DNA of 64,000 nt from Narthecium ossifragum (taxonomy: Eukaryota; Streptophyta; Magnoliopsida; Dioscoreales; Nartheciaceae), in assembly GCA_963920575.1 (NCBI GenBank), contig OY986969.1, forward strand, positions 5,590,001-5,654,000, in the 5' to 3' direction. Shown piece after piece: positions 12,321 to 20,231 of this stretch; positions within the stretch are counted from its first letter, which is position 1; each line of letters begins with the position of its first letter. The notes under the pieces are model-generated. The model worked only from the letters and a program-made list of their open reading frames with translations, was not told the origin of the DNA and did not search any database. Made by a program: the position numbers and the translations under genes.

Positions 12321-12840
12321 GAAGAAAGCATCAATGCATTTAGAAAGTGCTTTGCATCCCAATATTCACATCCATGCTTAACTTCCCCAACCGAGGCTAT
12401 CAAAACATGTTTAGCAAAGTTACAATCAAACAGTGTATGAGTAATGGACTCCACCTCCAATCCACATGTTGGACATAGCATGTCCGATACCATCCTGTAC
12501 TTCCACAACCTCTCTTTCACAACCAATTCGGCATGAAGAACTCGCCAAACAAACTGCCTAATGCGCAGTCTTTCCTGCTCTATGCTATTTCTCATAATAA
12601 AATTATAAACAGATGACGTTGAAACACATCCAGAGCTATGGCATGTCCACCCGCACTGATCTCTTAACCCATCCGGCCGAATAGGAATCCCCAAGACTTG
12701 ATCTTTCATATCTTGATGGCATAAATCTGCAATTCTTTCAATATCCCAGTCTCCTTCTTTCTGCAAATCTCCAACAATTGCATACTTGTATTGATGTCGC
12801 TCAAATGTGTCACGCACAGCTGTCGCGGTGCAGTACAGCA
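12306..12840 (-). pseudogene. Old LINE, zinc-binding (zf-RVT) region
   Basis: On the minus strand an open frame encodes RIRQFVWRVLHAELVVKERL, then CPTCGLEVESITHTLFDC, the Cys/His region that lies between reverse transcriptase and RNase H in plant LINEs. It ends in ...SSSQPNA exactly where the younger LINE inserted, and its continuation lies at 6475-6872. Near 12840 the similarity stops at unrelated repeat sequence, so the upstream reverse transcriptase is missing. Confidence 0.82.
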
Positions 12841-13194
12841 TAAGAGAGGTCGAATCCCACAGAGAGACAAGCAGGAAAGATCCAGAAATACAAATAACAA
12901 TGAATTGAAAACAATCAAGAGCGATAAAAGTTAAGAAAATAGATCGAAGATGTAATGGTAAGATAAAGTTAACGAAAGAAATCAAGATTTGAATGAGGCT
13001 AGGCTTCAGGAATCACTTCACTCGGATTTTGGTTCTTCTCTTCTCAATGGTTCATATGATACTCAGTCAAGGGATTCACATCCCAATCACCTTAACCGGA
13101 GGATATAGAATTATGAATCTGATAAAATATAAAAATGTCTCTTCTTACGATTGGTTCTTCCTTTTTATAGTTCTAACATCATCCAACCAAACCT
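12840..13194. other. Unclassified repeat-like sequence
   Basis: AT-rich sequence after the LINE boundary containing AGGTCGAATCCCACAGAGAG, a word I associate with dispersed plant repeats. No reading frame resembling a known protein was found, so the element type is undetermined. Confidence 0.3.
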
Positions 13195-13440
13195 AAGAAT
13201 ACACGATACCGGCTGTCACTACAGGCAACGCGCAGCAAAAGTTCATCGGGACAAAGCCCTAACTCTATCTAACCGGATCTCTAAGAATATACAATACCAA
13301 CTCTCACAATCGGCAATGCATAGCAAAGATTCCTCGGGATAGAGCCCCAACCTTGTCTAACCAGATTCCTAAGAATACACAATACCAGTTGTCACTACGG
13401 GCAATGCATAGCAAAGGTCTCGCAAGACTCGGTAGGAGAA
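13195..13440. repeat. 88-bp tandem repeat, almost three copies
   Basis: Units begin AAGAATACAC / AAGAATATAC / AAGAATACAC at 13195, 13283 and 13371. The spacing is exactly 88 bp in both cases. The third unit is incomplete, breaking up near 13440. Copies differ by scattered substitutions, so the array is not recent. Confidence 0.8.
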
Positions 13441-13795
13441 TCAAAAGAGAAGACTATGGGATTATAAGATCATGAAAGAAGCATGACTGGATTCATAATA
13501 TTAATCATCCACATAGAAATCTATAATCTGAAAATAATATTTGAAGATCCAATACATAGAATAGAGTTTAACAATGAAGATTAAAAACTATGAACCATTG
13601 TTGGAGAAGAAACCCTAATCCTCGCTAGATCATCCGTCCGCCATGCCCGCGGATTACTCGGCCATGGATGGAGATGTCTTCATCTTCTTCCCTTGGAGAA
13701 CGTCCAGAAAGAGCCTCCAAAAACGTCCAAGAAGTCCCCCCAAACCCTAGAAAGAGTCCTATTTATAGCCTTAAGTGTATCCACCCTCGGATTAG
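13441..13795. other. Unassigned sequence between repeat arrays
   Basis: No gene, terminal repeat or RNA structure was recognised. It joins the 88-bp array to the palindrome array and probably belongs to the same unidentified element. Confidence 0.3.
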
Positions 13796-13799
13796 ATCA

Positions 13800-14190
13800 C
13801 AATCGTTGATTTTCTTCACTGGGAAAGTCCGATCGATCCTTCTCAGGGTGCTGGATCGATCGGATGCGTTAAAATCTTCAACTTCTATTTACGCCCGTGT
13901 CCGATCGATGGACGGATCGATCGAACTGTGTTTCTCTAAAAAGCATACGTTCTGTCAACCTTTAATTCCCAAGTCCGATCGATCGGACCATTGGTGTCGG
14001 ATCGATCGGTTGCATAAAAATCCGCTGTTTTTGGCTTTTCCCGAGTCCGATTGATCGGACCATTGGTGTCGGATCGATCGGACCCCATAGGGGGGATGGA
14101 GGGATCGATCGGACCCCTTGTGGCTGAAAAAAACACGTTCTGTCACGTTTCTGCGTGGTCCGATCGATCGGCGGATCGATCGGACTTCCA
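13800..14190. repeat. Palindrome array with core CCGATCGATCGG
   Basis: The palindrome (G/T)CCGATCGATCGGAC and its variants occur about ten times in 390 bp, often paired a few bases apart (for example near 13978-14008, 14046-14081 and 14158-14187). The last pair is preceded by TCTGTCACGTTTCTG, a word that also precedes the differently cored array near 17280. The apparent open frames in this stretch are by-products of the repeats. Confidence 0.85.
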
Positions 14191-14690
14191 GCTTATTTTC
14201 GGTTCTGCCCTTCAGACTGCGCCATCGGTACTAAAATTGCCGTAACTTACTCTATGAATCTCGGAATCACGAACCGTAAAATTCTCCAGAATCTAGACTT
14301 CAAGAGCTTTCCAACCATATGTGGTACATCATCTGGTTCTTCATGAACAGGTACAGATTAATTTTTGAAGTTGATCCATATACTCTTTTCAGCTTCTTTT
14401 AGCTCCAATTTCCTGCATTTTCCAAATAACCATGTGAAGCAACATATAGATATAAAAATAGTAATAAAGATGCTGATTAAGGATAATAATCTAGCAATTG
14501 AGATGGTTATAAGGTTGTTCAGAGTGCACTTTCATGCACTCATCATGTATACAGTATCATTTCTAAAGAAGCCCGGAATTCTAATCAAAGCTTATCACCA
14601 ATCCAACAATCATGCAATAAGCTTCTAAAATTGTTTATCCTTGGAAAACATTTCATGCCCTTCCTTAGTTCATCTGCCACCTCACATAAG
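14191..14690. other. Unassigned AT-rich sequence
   Basis: Nothing coding or structured was recognised between the palindrome array and the GC-rich repeat that starts near 14693. Confidence 0.3.
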
Positions 14691-14692
14691 TA

Positions 14693-14895
14693 AGGGTGTC
14701 CATCACGGGCTGGGCTGGCCTGATGACGTGGGCTGGCCGGATGGAGGCAATAGTCGATCCGACCCTTGTAATCATCTAAACCGAACCGGGCCAATGCCGA
14801 GTCGAATAAGCCTTTTACCCGATCCAGCTCAAATATGACCATGCCCGGCTTAAAGACCGGGCTGGACCGGGCCAAACCTGACCCGCCAGCCCCAT
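14693..14895 (+). repeat. CCGGGC-rich dispersed repeat, copy 1
   Basis: Begins AAGGGTGTCCATCACGGGCT and continues with many GGGCTGG, CCGGGCC and GACCGGGC words. A related sequence lies at 16146-16345. This start and composition resemble non-autonomous hAT-like elements of plants that begin near GGGTGTNCA, but no matching inverted right end was found, so the class is tentative. Confidence 0.4.
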
Positions 14896-14904
14896 CTTTC
14901 TTCC

Positions 14905-15072
14905 TCTCTTGAAGACCCACGGCCCCCCCCCCTCCCCCTCCTTCCACATCACCACCCTCCGCCCCCAGCACCCCTACCTCCGCACAGCCGCCCGCCTCCT
15001 CGGCTTCGAGCGCCACCGCCCTCTCCTCCCCCCCGCGGCCTCCTCCCTCAACTTCACCCGCGACTCTCCCCT
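14905..15072. other. GC-rich coding-like fragment of unknown origin
   Basis: A cytosine-rich stretch with open frames on both strands, rich in Pro/Ala/Arg on the plus strand. It looks like a fragment of a GC-rich first exon caught between repeats, but I recognise no domain. Confidence 0.25.
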
Positions 15073-16020
15073 TATGAGGACCCGTCCCTCTACTCCTGGG
15101 TCGATCGGCTGGGTCAGGCCCGTGGCTCGTTGGTTTGCTTCGCGTCGAGCGCGCGATCCGGTGGATCGTATTGTTTCTTGGACCGCAAGGGCAATTTGGT
15201 AAATTGCACCTTGTTAGTTTGTTTCACACCCACGTGTGCACACACTGACCTTGTATGTGTTAGTGTTTGTTTAGAATAGCTAGGTGAACCCGAGATCGGA
15301 AGATCTGAGCTTGGGCTTGTGTTTTAGCCCAAGTTTGCCTTTCTGGGCGAAGGAGATCGATCTGGATTGCTAATGAGATCGATATGGCCTTGCTAGCCAG
15401 ATCGATCTGACATGCTTAGGAGATCGATCGCTTAGTGCAGAAGGTCTTTGGGCTGTTTGCGACTCGAGAGCGAGCGATCGCTCCTTGGAGCGATCGATCG
15501 GACTCGTAAGCAATCAGTCGGTGGCTTTTCTCTTTCGCGAGGACGGCAGCCGGCCGTCGCTCTCCCTTGTCAGAAGGGGAGGACTTTCCCTCCCCTCCTT
15601 CCCCTTTCCTCCGGCTTTCCCGGCTTTCCCCTGGGCTTTCCTTCCCCTTCTTCTCTTCTCTTCTCTTCTCTTCTGCTTCCTTCTTTCTCTTCTTTCCCGC
15701 GGTGCTATGTTTCTTCTCTTCTTCCGCCGGCGAGCTTCTTCTCTTCCGTTCTCCCTCCTCCGGCCACCGTTTTTGGTGTTCCAAAGCTTGTTAGATTCGT
15801 GGCGACGAGAGGAAGGTTGCTGAGGTGGTTTGGAGCCGTGTTGGTGACGGGTTTGCGAGGGATCAACCGAGGAATGCGCTGTTGGGTAGGTTCTTCTACC
15901 TACATGTGTTCTTAAGTGGGTTTCGCGTGATCTAGCCGTTGGATCTTGTTGATCTTGGTGTTGTTAGCTTCCTTCTACCTATTAGAATTATTGATATAAG
16001 TTTCATGATATTAGGTTGAG
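15073..16020 (+). mobile_element. LTR fragment related to the solo LTR at 16348
   Basis: Starts TGAGGACCCGT and follows the same order of landmarks as the solo LTR that begins at 16348. These are GTTTCACACCC followed by a GCACACA word, a GATCGGAAGATC word, a pyrimidine-rich tract, and TTCTACCT near its end. The similarity fades near 16000, so this copy lacks the 3' part. It carries its own GATCGATC-rich palindrome cluster at about 15352-15508. Open frames in the pyrimidine tract are compositional artefacts. Confidence 0.55.
15352..15508. repeat. GATCGATC palindrome cluster in the LTR fragment
   Basis: AGATCGATCTG, GAGATCGATC and GAGCGATCGATCGGAC words occur repeatedly, including the longer palindromic stretch around GCGATCGCTCC. 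The core resembles that of the 13800 array. Confidence 0.7.
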
Positions 16021-16036
16021 ATTTGAGTAGGATTTA

Positions 16037-16190
16037 AGAGAGGACGAAAGACGGGGTTGGCGGGTCGGGTGAAGTTGATGCGGAAGGAGGGGGAGAGAAG
16101 AGGGGAGATGGAGGGGATGGGCCAGGTGAGCTGGGGAGAGAGAGCAGGGGTGTTCAAGAGAGGACGAAAGACGGGGCTGGCGGGTCGGGT
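16037..16190 (+). repeat. Direct repeat of about 35 bp
   Basis: The word AAGAGAGGACGAAAGACGGG, followed by (G)T/CTGGCGGGTCGGGT, occurs at about 16037 and again at about 16156, separated by a purine-rich spacer. It marks a local duplication at the junction of the LTR fragment and the second CCGGGC-rich repeat. Confidence 0.7.
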
Positions 16191-16345
16191 TTGGCCCCCG
16201 GTCCAGCCCAGTCTTCAAGCCGGGCATGGTCTTATCTAGGTCGGACCGGATGGAAGGCTTATTGGAAGACCCGGCACTGGCCTGACTCGGTCTGGATGAT
16301 TACAAAGACGGGAGCGGGTATTACCTCCAACCCGGCATGGCCCAG
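16146..16345 (+). repeat. CCGGGC-rich dispersed repeat, copy 2
   Basis: Starts CAGGGGTGTTCAAGAGAGG and carries GGTCCAGCCC, GCCGGGCATGG and similar words. It is related in composition and word order to 14693-14895. The solo LTR is inserted at its end. Confidence 0.4.
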
Positions 16346-16347
16346 AT
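16343..16347. repeat. Target site duplication CAGAT, left
   Basis: CAGAT sits directly before the LTR start TGTGAGGACCCG and is repeated at 18928-18932. Confidence 0.85.
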
Positions 16348-18927
16348 TGTGAGGACCCGTACCTCCAACCTGGTCCGACCGCGTTAGGTCGAGGGTCTGG
16401 GTTTGTGGTTTCGCTCGGTTGGCCTTGGGATGCGATCGGTTGATCGCATCGCTGTTTTTGACCCCAGTGACATTTTGGTAAATATGCTCCCTGGTGGTCA
16501 GTTTCACACCCGCGTTGCACACATGGCCTTTGATTGATGTATGTGTTTGATTAGAACCTTTAGGGCGCTTCCGATCGGAAGATCGGAGCTCGATCGGGAG
16601 AGATCGAATCGGACGGCTGTGATGGATTCTAGCTTTCTATTTAAGCCTTTCTTTCTCCTTCTTTCCTTCTTTTTCTTCTTCTCCTGCGTTCTTTCTTCTC
16701 TCTCTCCTGCGGCCGGCTGTGCTAGGGCATTCGGAGGCGTGGCTTCGAGGAGCGGATTCCGGTGATCGGAGTTGGGGGATGCGTGGAGGAGCTGCCCTAT
16801 CTCTTCAAGTATGTGTTTCTACCTCGATCTTTGGATCGGGTTCTCCTAGGATAGGTTTAATGCTTGTTCACTGTAGGAATACTTATTAGAATGTTGTGTA
16901 ACTTGTAGCACATGGGATGTGGCTTGATTCTTGTATTCCTACCCCGCGACTTCGGCATTTTAACGGCTGGTTTTCCGTATTCTCGCAGTTTATCGGTTTT
17001 CGGCCATTTTAACCTAAATTTGAGATTTAACTGTCAAAATTGTGTTTTGATCGTACCATTGGATTCCCCATCCTCTTTTAAGCATGCTTGCAAAGTTTCA
17101 TCAACTTCCCACTTGAATTGATCCTTGAAATCCAAGAAATTGGATTTCAGGCACTGTTCTGATGAACTGTGCCTAAGGTCCGACGGTCGATCGGTGGATC
17201 GACCGTCAAGCGTTAATACGCTGCTTTCGGACCTGACGGTCGACCGTAGGATCGACCGTCATATCGACCGTCGCGCTCTGTCACGTTTCTGGCCTCCCAC
17301 GGTCGATGCGCTGATCGACCGTGGTTCCTTCTTCTTTTTCATCCCGCCTCACGGTCGACCGTCGGATCGACCGTCGCATCGTCCGTGAGGCTCTGCCCCG
17401 TTTTGGGTCTCCCACGGTCGATGCACCGATCGACCGTGGCCCTCATGTTTTTCCCTCGATTGGCCCCACGGTCGACCGTCGGATCGACCGTGGGCCACTG
17501 AGCTGTGTTTATTGGTTTCTTTTGATTGGTTTTCATCCATGATAGATACCCAATCATGTTAGGAAGCATACACGTCGTTTTCATGGGATTTTCGAGGGAT
17601 TTCTATTGAGATTGAGAATTGGATTGGACATTGCCCGTTTTATGGATTTATGGATGGGTTTTGCATTTAATACTTGAGTTGATAAGTAGATGAATGCTAT
17701 TTTGGGTTGCTTAACCATTAGCTAGCTATGAGTGCTAGCTAATGAGGAATTGTAGAACCTTAGCCTGTTGCCCACGAGTGCCGAGGGTTATTGTATAAAT
17801 GCGGCCAGTTACCTGCGGGGTAACTGTGGAACCTTAGTCTGTCAGGTGCAAGAGAGCACTGAAGACTATTGTATATCTGTATTCATGCTTTGCTCATATC
17901 TTTGTTTGGTTAGCATAGTTTATTCTATACTTGAGGCCTTTGCTATGCTTACCCCTTTGGCTAGCTGTAAGCTATGCCTGGCCCTGTATGGTTGATGACA
18001 TCTTGTTGCATGCTTATATCTTGTTATCTGTGCCTGAGCATTGCATGCATCTTGATTGCATTAGAGGCATCTGAGGTTAGGCGGGCGATGGGTTGATCGC
18101 CAATCCGAGGCTCTCGGGTAGCTCGGATCTAGCCTTAGGACCGCGGCTGGGTAGTCAGGATTAGGGTGTGATTGTGTAATCAGAATCTCATGTTTTTGAG
18201 GATGCACGCTAGTTGACTTTGATTAATGTTTGAGGTTTAGAGGTCGTGTTGGTCTCCCAAGGCCAAGTGCTAAGGATGGTTGCCGGTGCCCCTGACATTG
18301 TTCCCAGGCAGTGGCTTCCTGCTGGGTAAGGGTGATCCTACTGGTTCTGGTTCTCTATTTCCTCCCAGCGTGTTTGGAGAATGTGTCCCAGTGTGGTTGG
18401 TTGAGAAGAGTAGGATCCTTGGGGTAGTCGGCAGGGGTTGAGGAACCCCGTGGCATTCCTTAGACTTGTGCGGGGAGACAACACTGTTGTTGTTTTCCTC
18501 CTTTCAGTGTGCCGTAGAGTAGAACCCTACTGAGCTTATCGCTCACTCCTACCCGGGCTGCGTTTGCAGGTGCAGGCGCCAGTTCTTCTTCAGTAGAGCC
18601 GGCGGGATCAGCTTTTGGTGGCACGACTACATCCAGAGGTGTTTGAGGTTGCTGGAGGACGATTGTTATACTTTTGGCAGATTTTGTAAATTATGTATAT
18701 TTGAGGAATTCTGGGATTACTGTATTATATTCTTTTATTGGAAGATTTGTATCAAGTGTTGAATAGTACAACTGATGTTATGTAGATTGAATTTTTGTTT
18801 CACCTCTGGAATAAATTGTTTAAGTTTTTCTCTAATTTCCGCTTCGTATCGCGCCAGCTGGAGATGAATAGTGTAGGTTTCCCCTCACGCCTCGGCTCGG
18901 ATGGATTTTCTGGGTCGGGGTGTGACA
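16348..18927 (+). mobile_element. Solo LTR of a Ty3/gypsy-type retrotransposon
   Basis: A 2580-bp unit starting TGTGAGGACCCG and ending CGGGGTGTGACA, with short inverted ends of the kind seen in plant chromovirus (Tekay/Del-like) LTRs. It is flanked by a perfect 5-bp duplication CAGAT. No gag, pol or second LTR lies between the ends, so it is a solo LTR left by recombination between two LTRs. Near 18526-18550 it carries TACTGAGCTTATCGCTCACT, a word I associate with Tekay-type LTRs. A GTCGAC-cored palindrome array lies inside it at 17178-17490. Confidence 0.85.
17178..17490. repeat. Palindrome array with core ACGGTCGACCGT
   Basis: CGGTCGACCGT and half-sites ACGGTCGATG..GATCGACCGT recur more than eight times in about 310 bp, usually in pairs of the form GGTCGACCGTCGGATCGACC. 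TCTGTCACGTTTCTG near 17278 matches the word before the GATC-cored pairs at 14144. The array lies inside the solo LTR. Confidence 0.85.
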
Positions 18928-18932
18928 CAGAT
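18928..18932. repeat. Target site duplication CAGAT, right
   Basis: The second copy of CAGAT, directly after the LTR end TGTGACA. Confidence 0.85.
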
Positions 18933-19139
18933 GGATACCTTTAACCACCACGACACCACCCTCATGCCCACCCCACCAGCACCATCAAACAAAATGGTAT
19001 TTTGGAGAATTTTAAATAAATATGATGTGCAGAGTGAAAATGTGGTGCAAATAGTAATTATATTTCCTTTTATTTTTCTCCTCCTAGTTCATGCCATGTC
19101 AGAAGTGCATTGCCATATGTCGCTATTTGTGTACATGGG

Positions 19140-19360
19140 ACAAAGCATGTATATTGCGCATACCCTCGAATCGGTAGGGATATATTGATGGATTGATTTA
19201 GTTCATAGGTAGAAGAATACCGATGGACTAAACCAATCGATCAGTATATACCTACCGATTGAATGTACCAATGATTGAATCGGTAGGTATATTCTGATCG
19301 GTTAATCTAATCCATCGATAGAATTGTATTGATAAAATAATTAATCAATCGATAGATATA
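19140..19360. mobile_element. MITE-like hairpin repeat (TCGGTA family), copy 1
   Basis: Contains GAATCGGTAGG, AGAATACCGATGGACTAAAC and CTACCGATTGAATGTACCAA in an order that folds into a long imperfect hairpin. The same landmarks occur in the copy at 42784-43050. The left end AAGCATGTATATTGCGCAT matches the terminal repeat of that copy, while the right end appears lost near the Helitron-like units. Confidence 0.6.
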
Positions 19361-19370
19361 TATAAACTAG

Positions 19371-19541
19371 TGGTGTCCCCTACCACCTGGTAGGGTAACC
19401 ATCAACCCCACCCTAATAACCACACAATAACTCCCTCAACCTAGGATTATAATGCCACATAGCACCAACTAGGTCATTCTCCCGCTACGTAGGACAACAA
19501 AAGTTTCACTTATAACCATAGCCTTATATAAGGATGACTAG
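19371..19541 (+). mobile_element. Helitron-like unit 1
   Basis: A 171-bp unit with a 5' hairpin CCCTACC-ACCT-GGTAGGG (19378-19395) and a 3' palindrome CCTTATATAAGG (19522-19533), followed by ATGA and the terminus CTAG before a T. Its neighbour repeats the layout. A 3' hairpin followed by CTRR before T is typical of Helitrons. The 5' end TGG rather than TC is atypical. Confidence 0.45.
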
Positions 19542-19742
19542 TCCTGTCCCCTGCCAAATGGCAGGGTAACCACCATCTCCCCTCACCTCCCTCATAACTC
19601 TCCACTAACCCCCTAACTCCCCCCCTCTCTCACTTTTACCCCTCCACATCAGCAGCCACATAGGATAAATCCTGTCACATAGAATGCCTATAGGACAACA
19701 AAATATTAACTTATAATCATACTCCAATATAAGGATGACTAG
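19542..19742 (+). mobile_element. Helitron-like unit 2, in tandem
   Basis: A 201-bp unit starting TCCTGTCCCC with a 5' hairpin CCCTGCC-AAAT-GGCAGGG (19549-19566) and ending AATATAAGGATGACTAG before a T. Relative to unit 1, the hairpin has changed on both arms (A-T pair to G-C pair), so the stem is kept. Confidence 0.5.
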
Positions 19743-20231
19743 TGAACATATGTAATATACATGTCATTTCACGTGGCCACTAAGACAGATATTGTTGTTT
19801 GCCCGTATCCACCAACATAGATAAGCCCGGGGCGAATTGAGTTTTGAGTCGGGTCACGTGGGTCGCGTGATTCGTCCATTCTCATCCCCCTTCATAACTC
19901 CCTCTCGCGGGATCTTTCCCCTCTTCTATATTCGTCCCCTTTCCACTAGTAAATCCTCTCGATTTCCGCCGCCCGCGCTTCCGGCCGTCATCTCATCGCC
20001 GGAGGTGAGTACCGCTGCCGCCTTGTCTTCGAATTCGCCTTCCGTCCTATTCGCTTTGTCTAGGGTTAGGGTCGGGGTTTTCGCTTCTTTTTACCTTTTC
20101 AACTTCTAGTTTTGGGATCAGTTTCCTAGTCGGCGGATTGGTGCTGGATTCCTTTGCTTCGAAAAGATCTAAGTGTTGTTTGATATAGAATTTTGTCTCG
20201 ATTGTAAACACCTCGCACCTCGGCGTAGGCA
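19743..20231 (+). promoter_or_regulatory. Promoter and 5' UTR of the DCD gene
   Basis: GC-rich, pyrimidine-rich leader sequence. A GTGAGT donor at 20005 (after CGCCGGAG) and a TAG acceptor at 20226-20228, three bases before the ATG, suggest a 5' UTR intron of about 224 bp. No TATA box could be assigned with confidence. Confidence 0.5.

Noticed and set aside
13800..14190. Possible CRISPR-like array
   Set aside because: Repeats are palindromes with irregular, often very short spacing and variable sequence, in a eukaryotic nuclear LTR context.
13668..14245. Open frames rich in Ser-Asp-Arg across the palindrome array
   Set aside because: The repeated SDRS-type peptides are the translation of the CCGATCGATCGG repeats on both strands.
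15448..15915. Long overlapping open frames in the pyrimidine-rich tract
   Set aside because: They come from CTT/TCC low-complexity sequence in an LTR-like repeat, are open in several frames at once and show no domain.
17125..17584. Open frames with repeated RRIDR/DRPS peptides
   Set aside because: They are translation artefacts of the GGTCGACC palindrome array.
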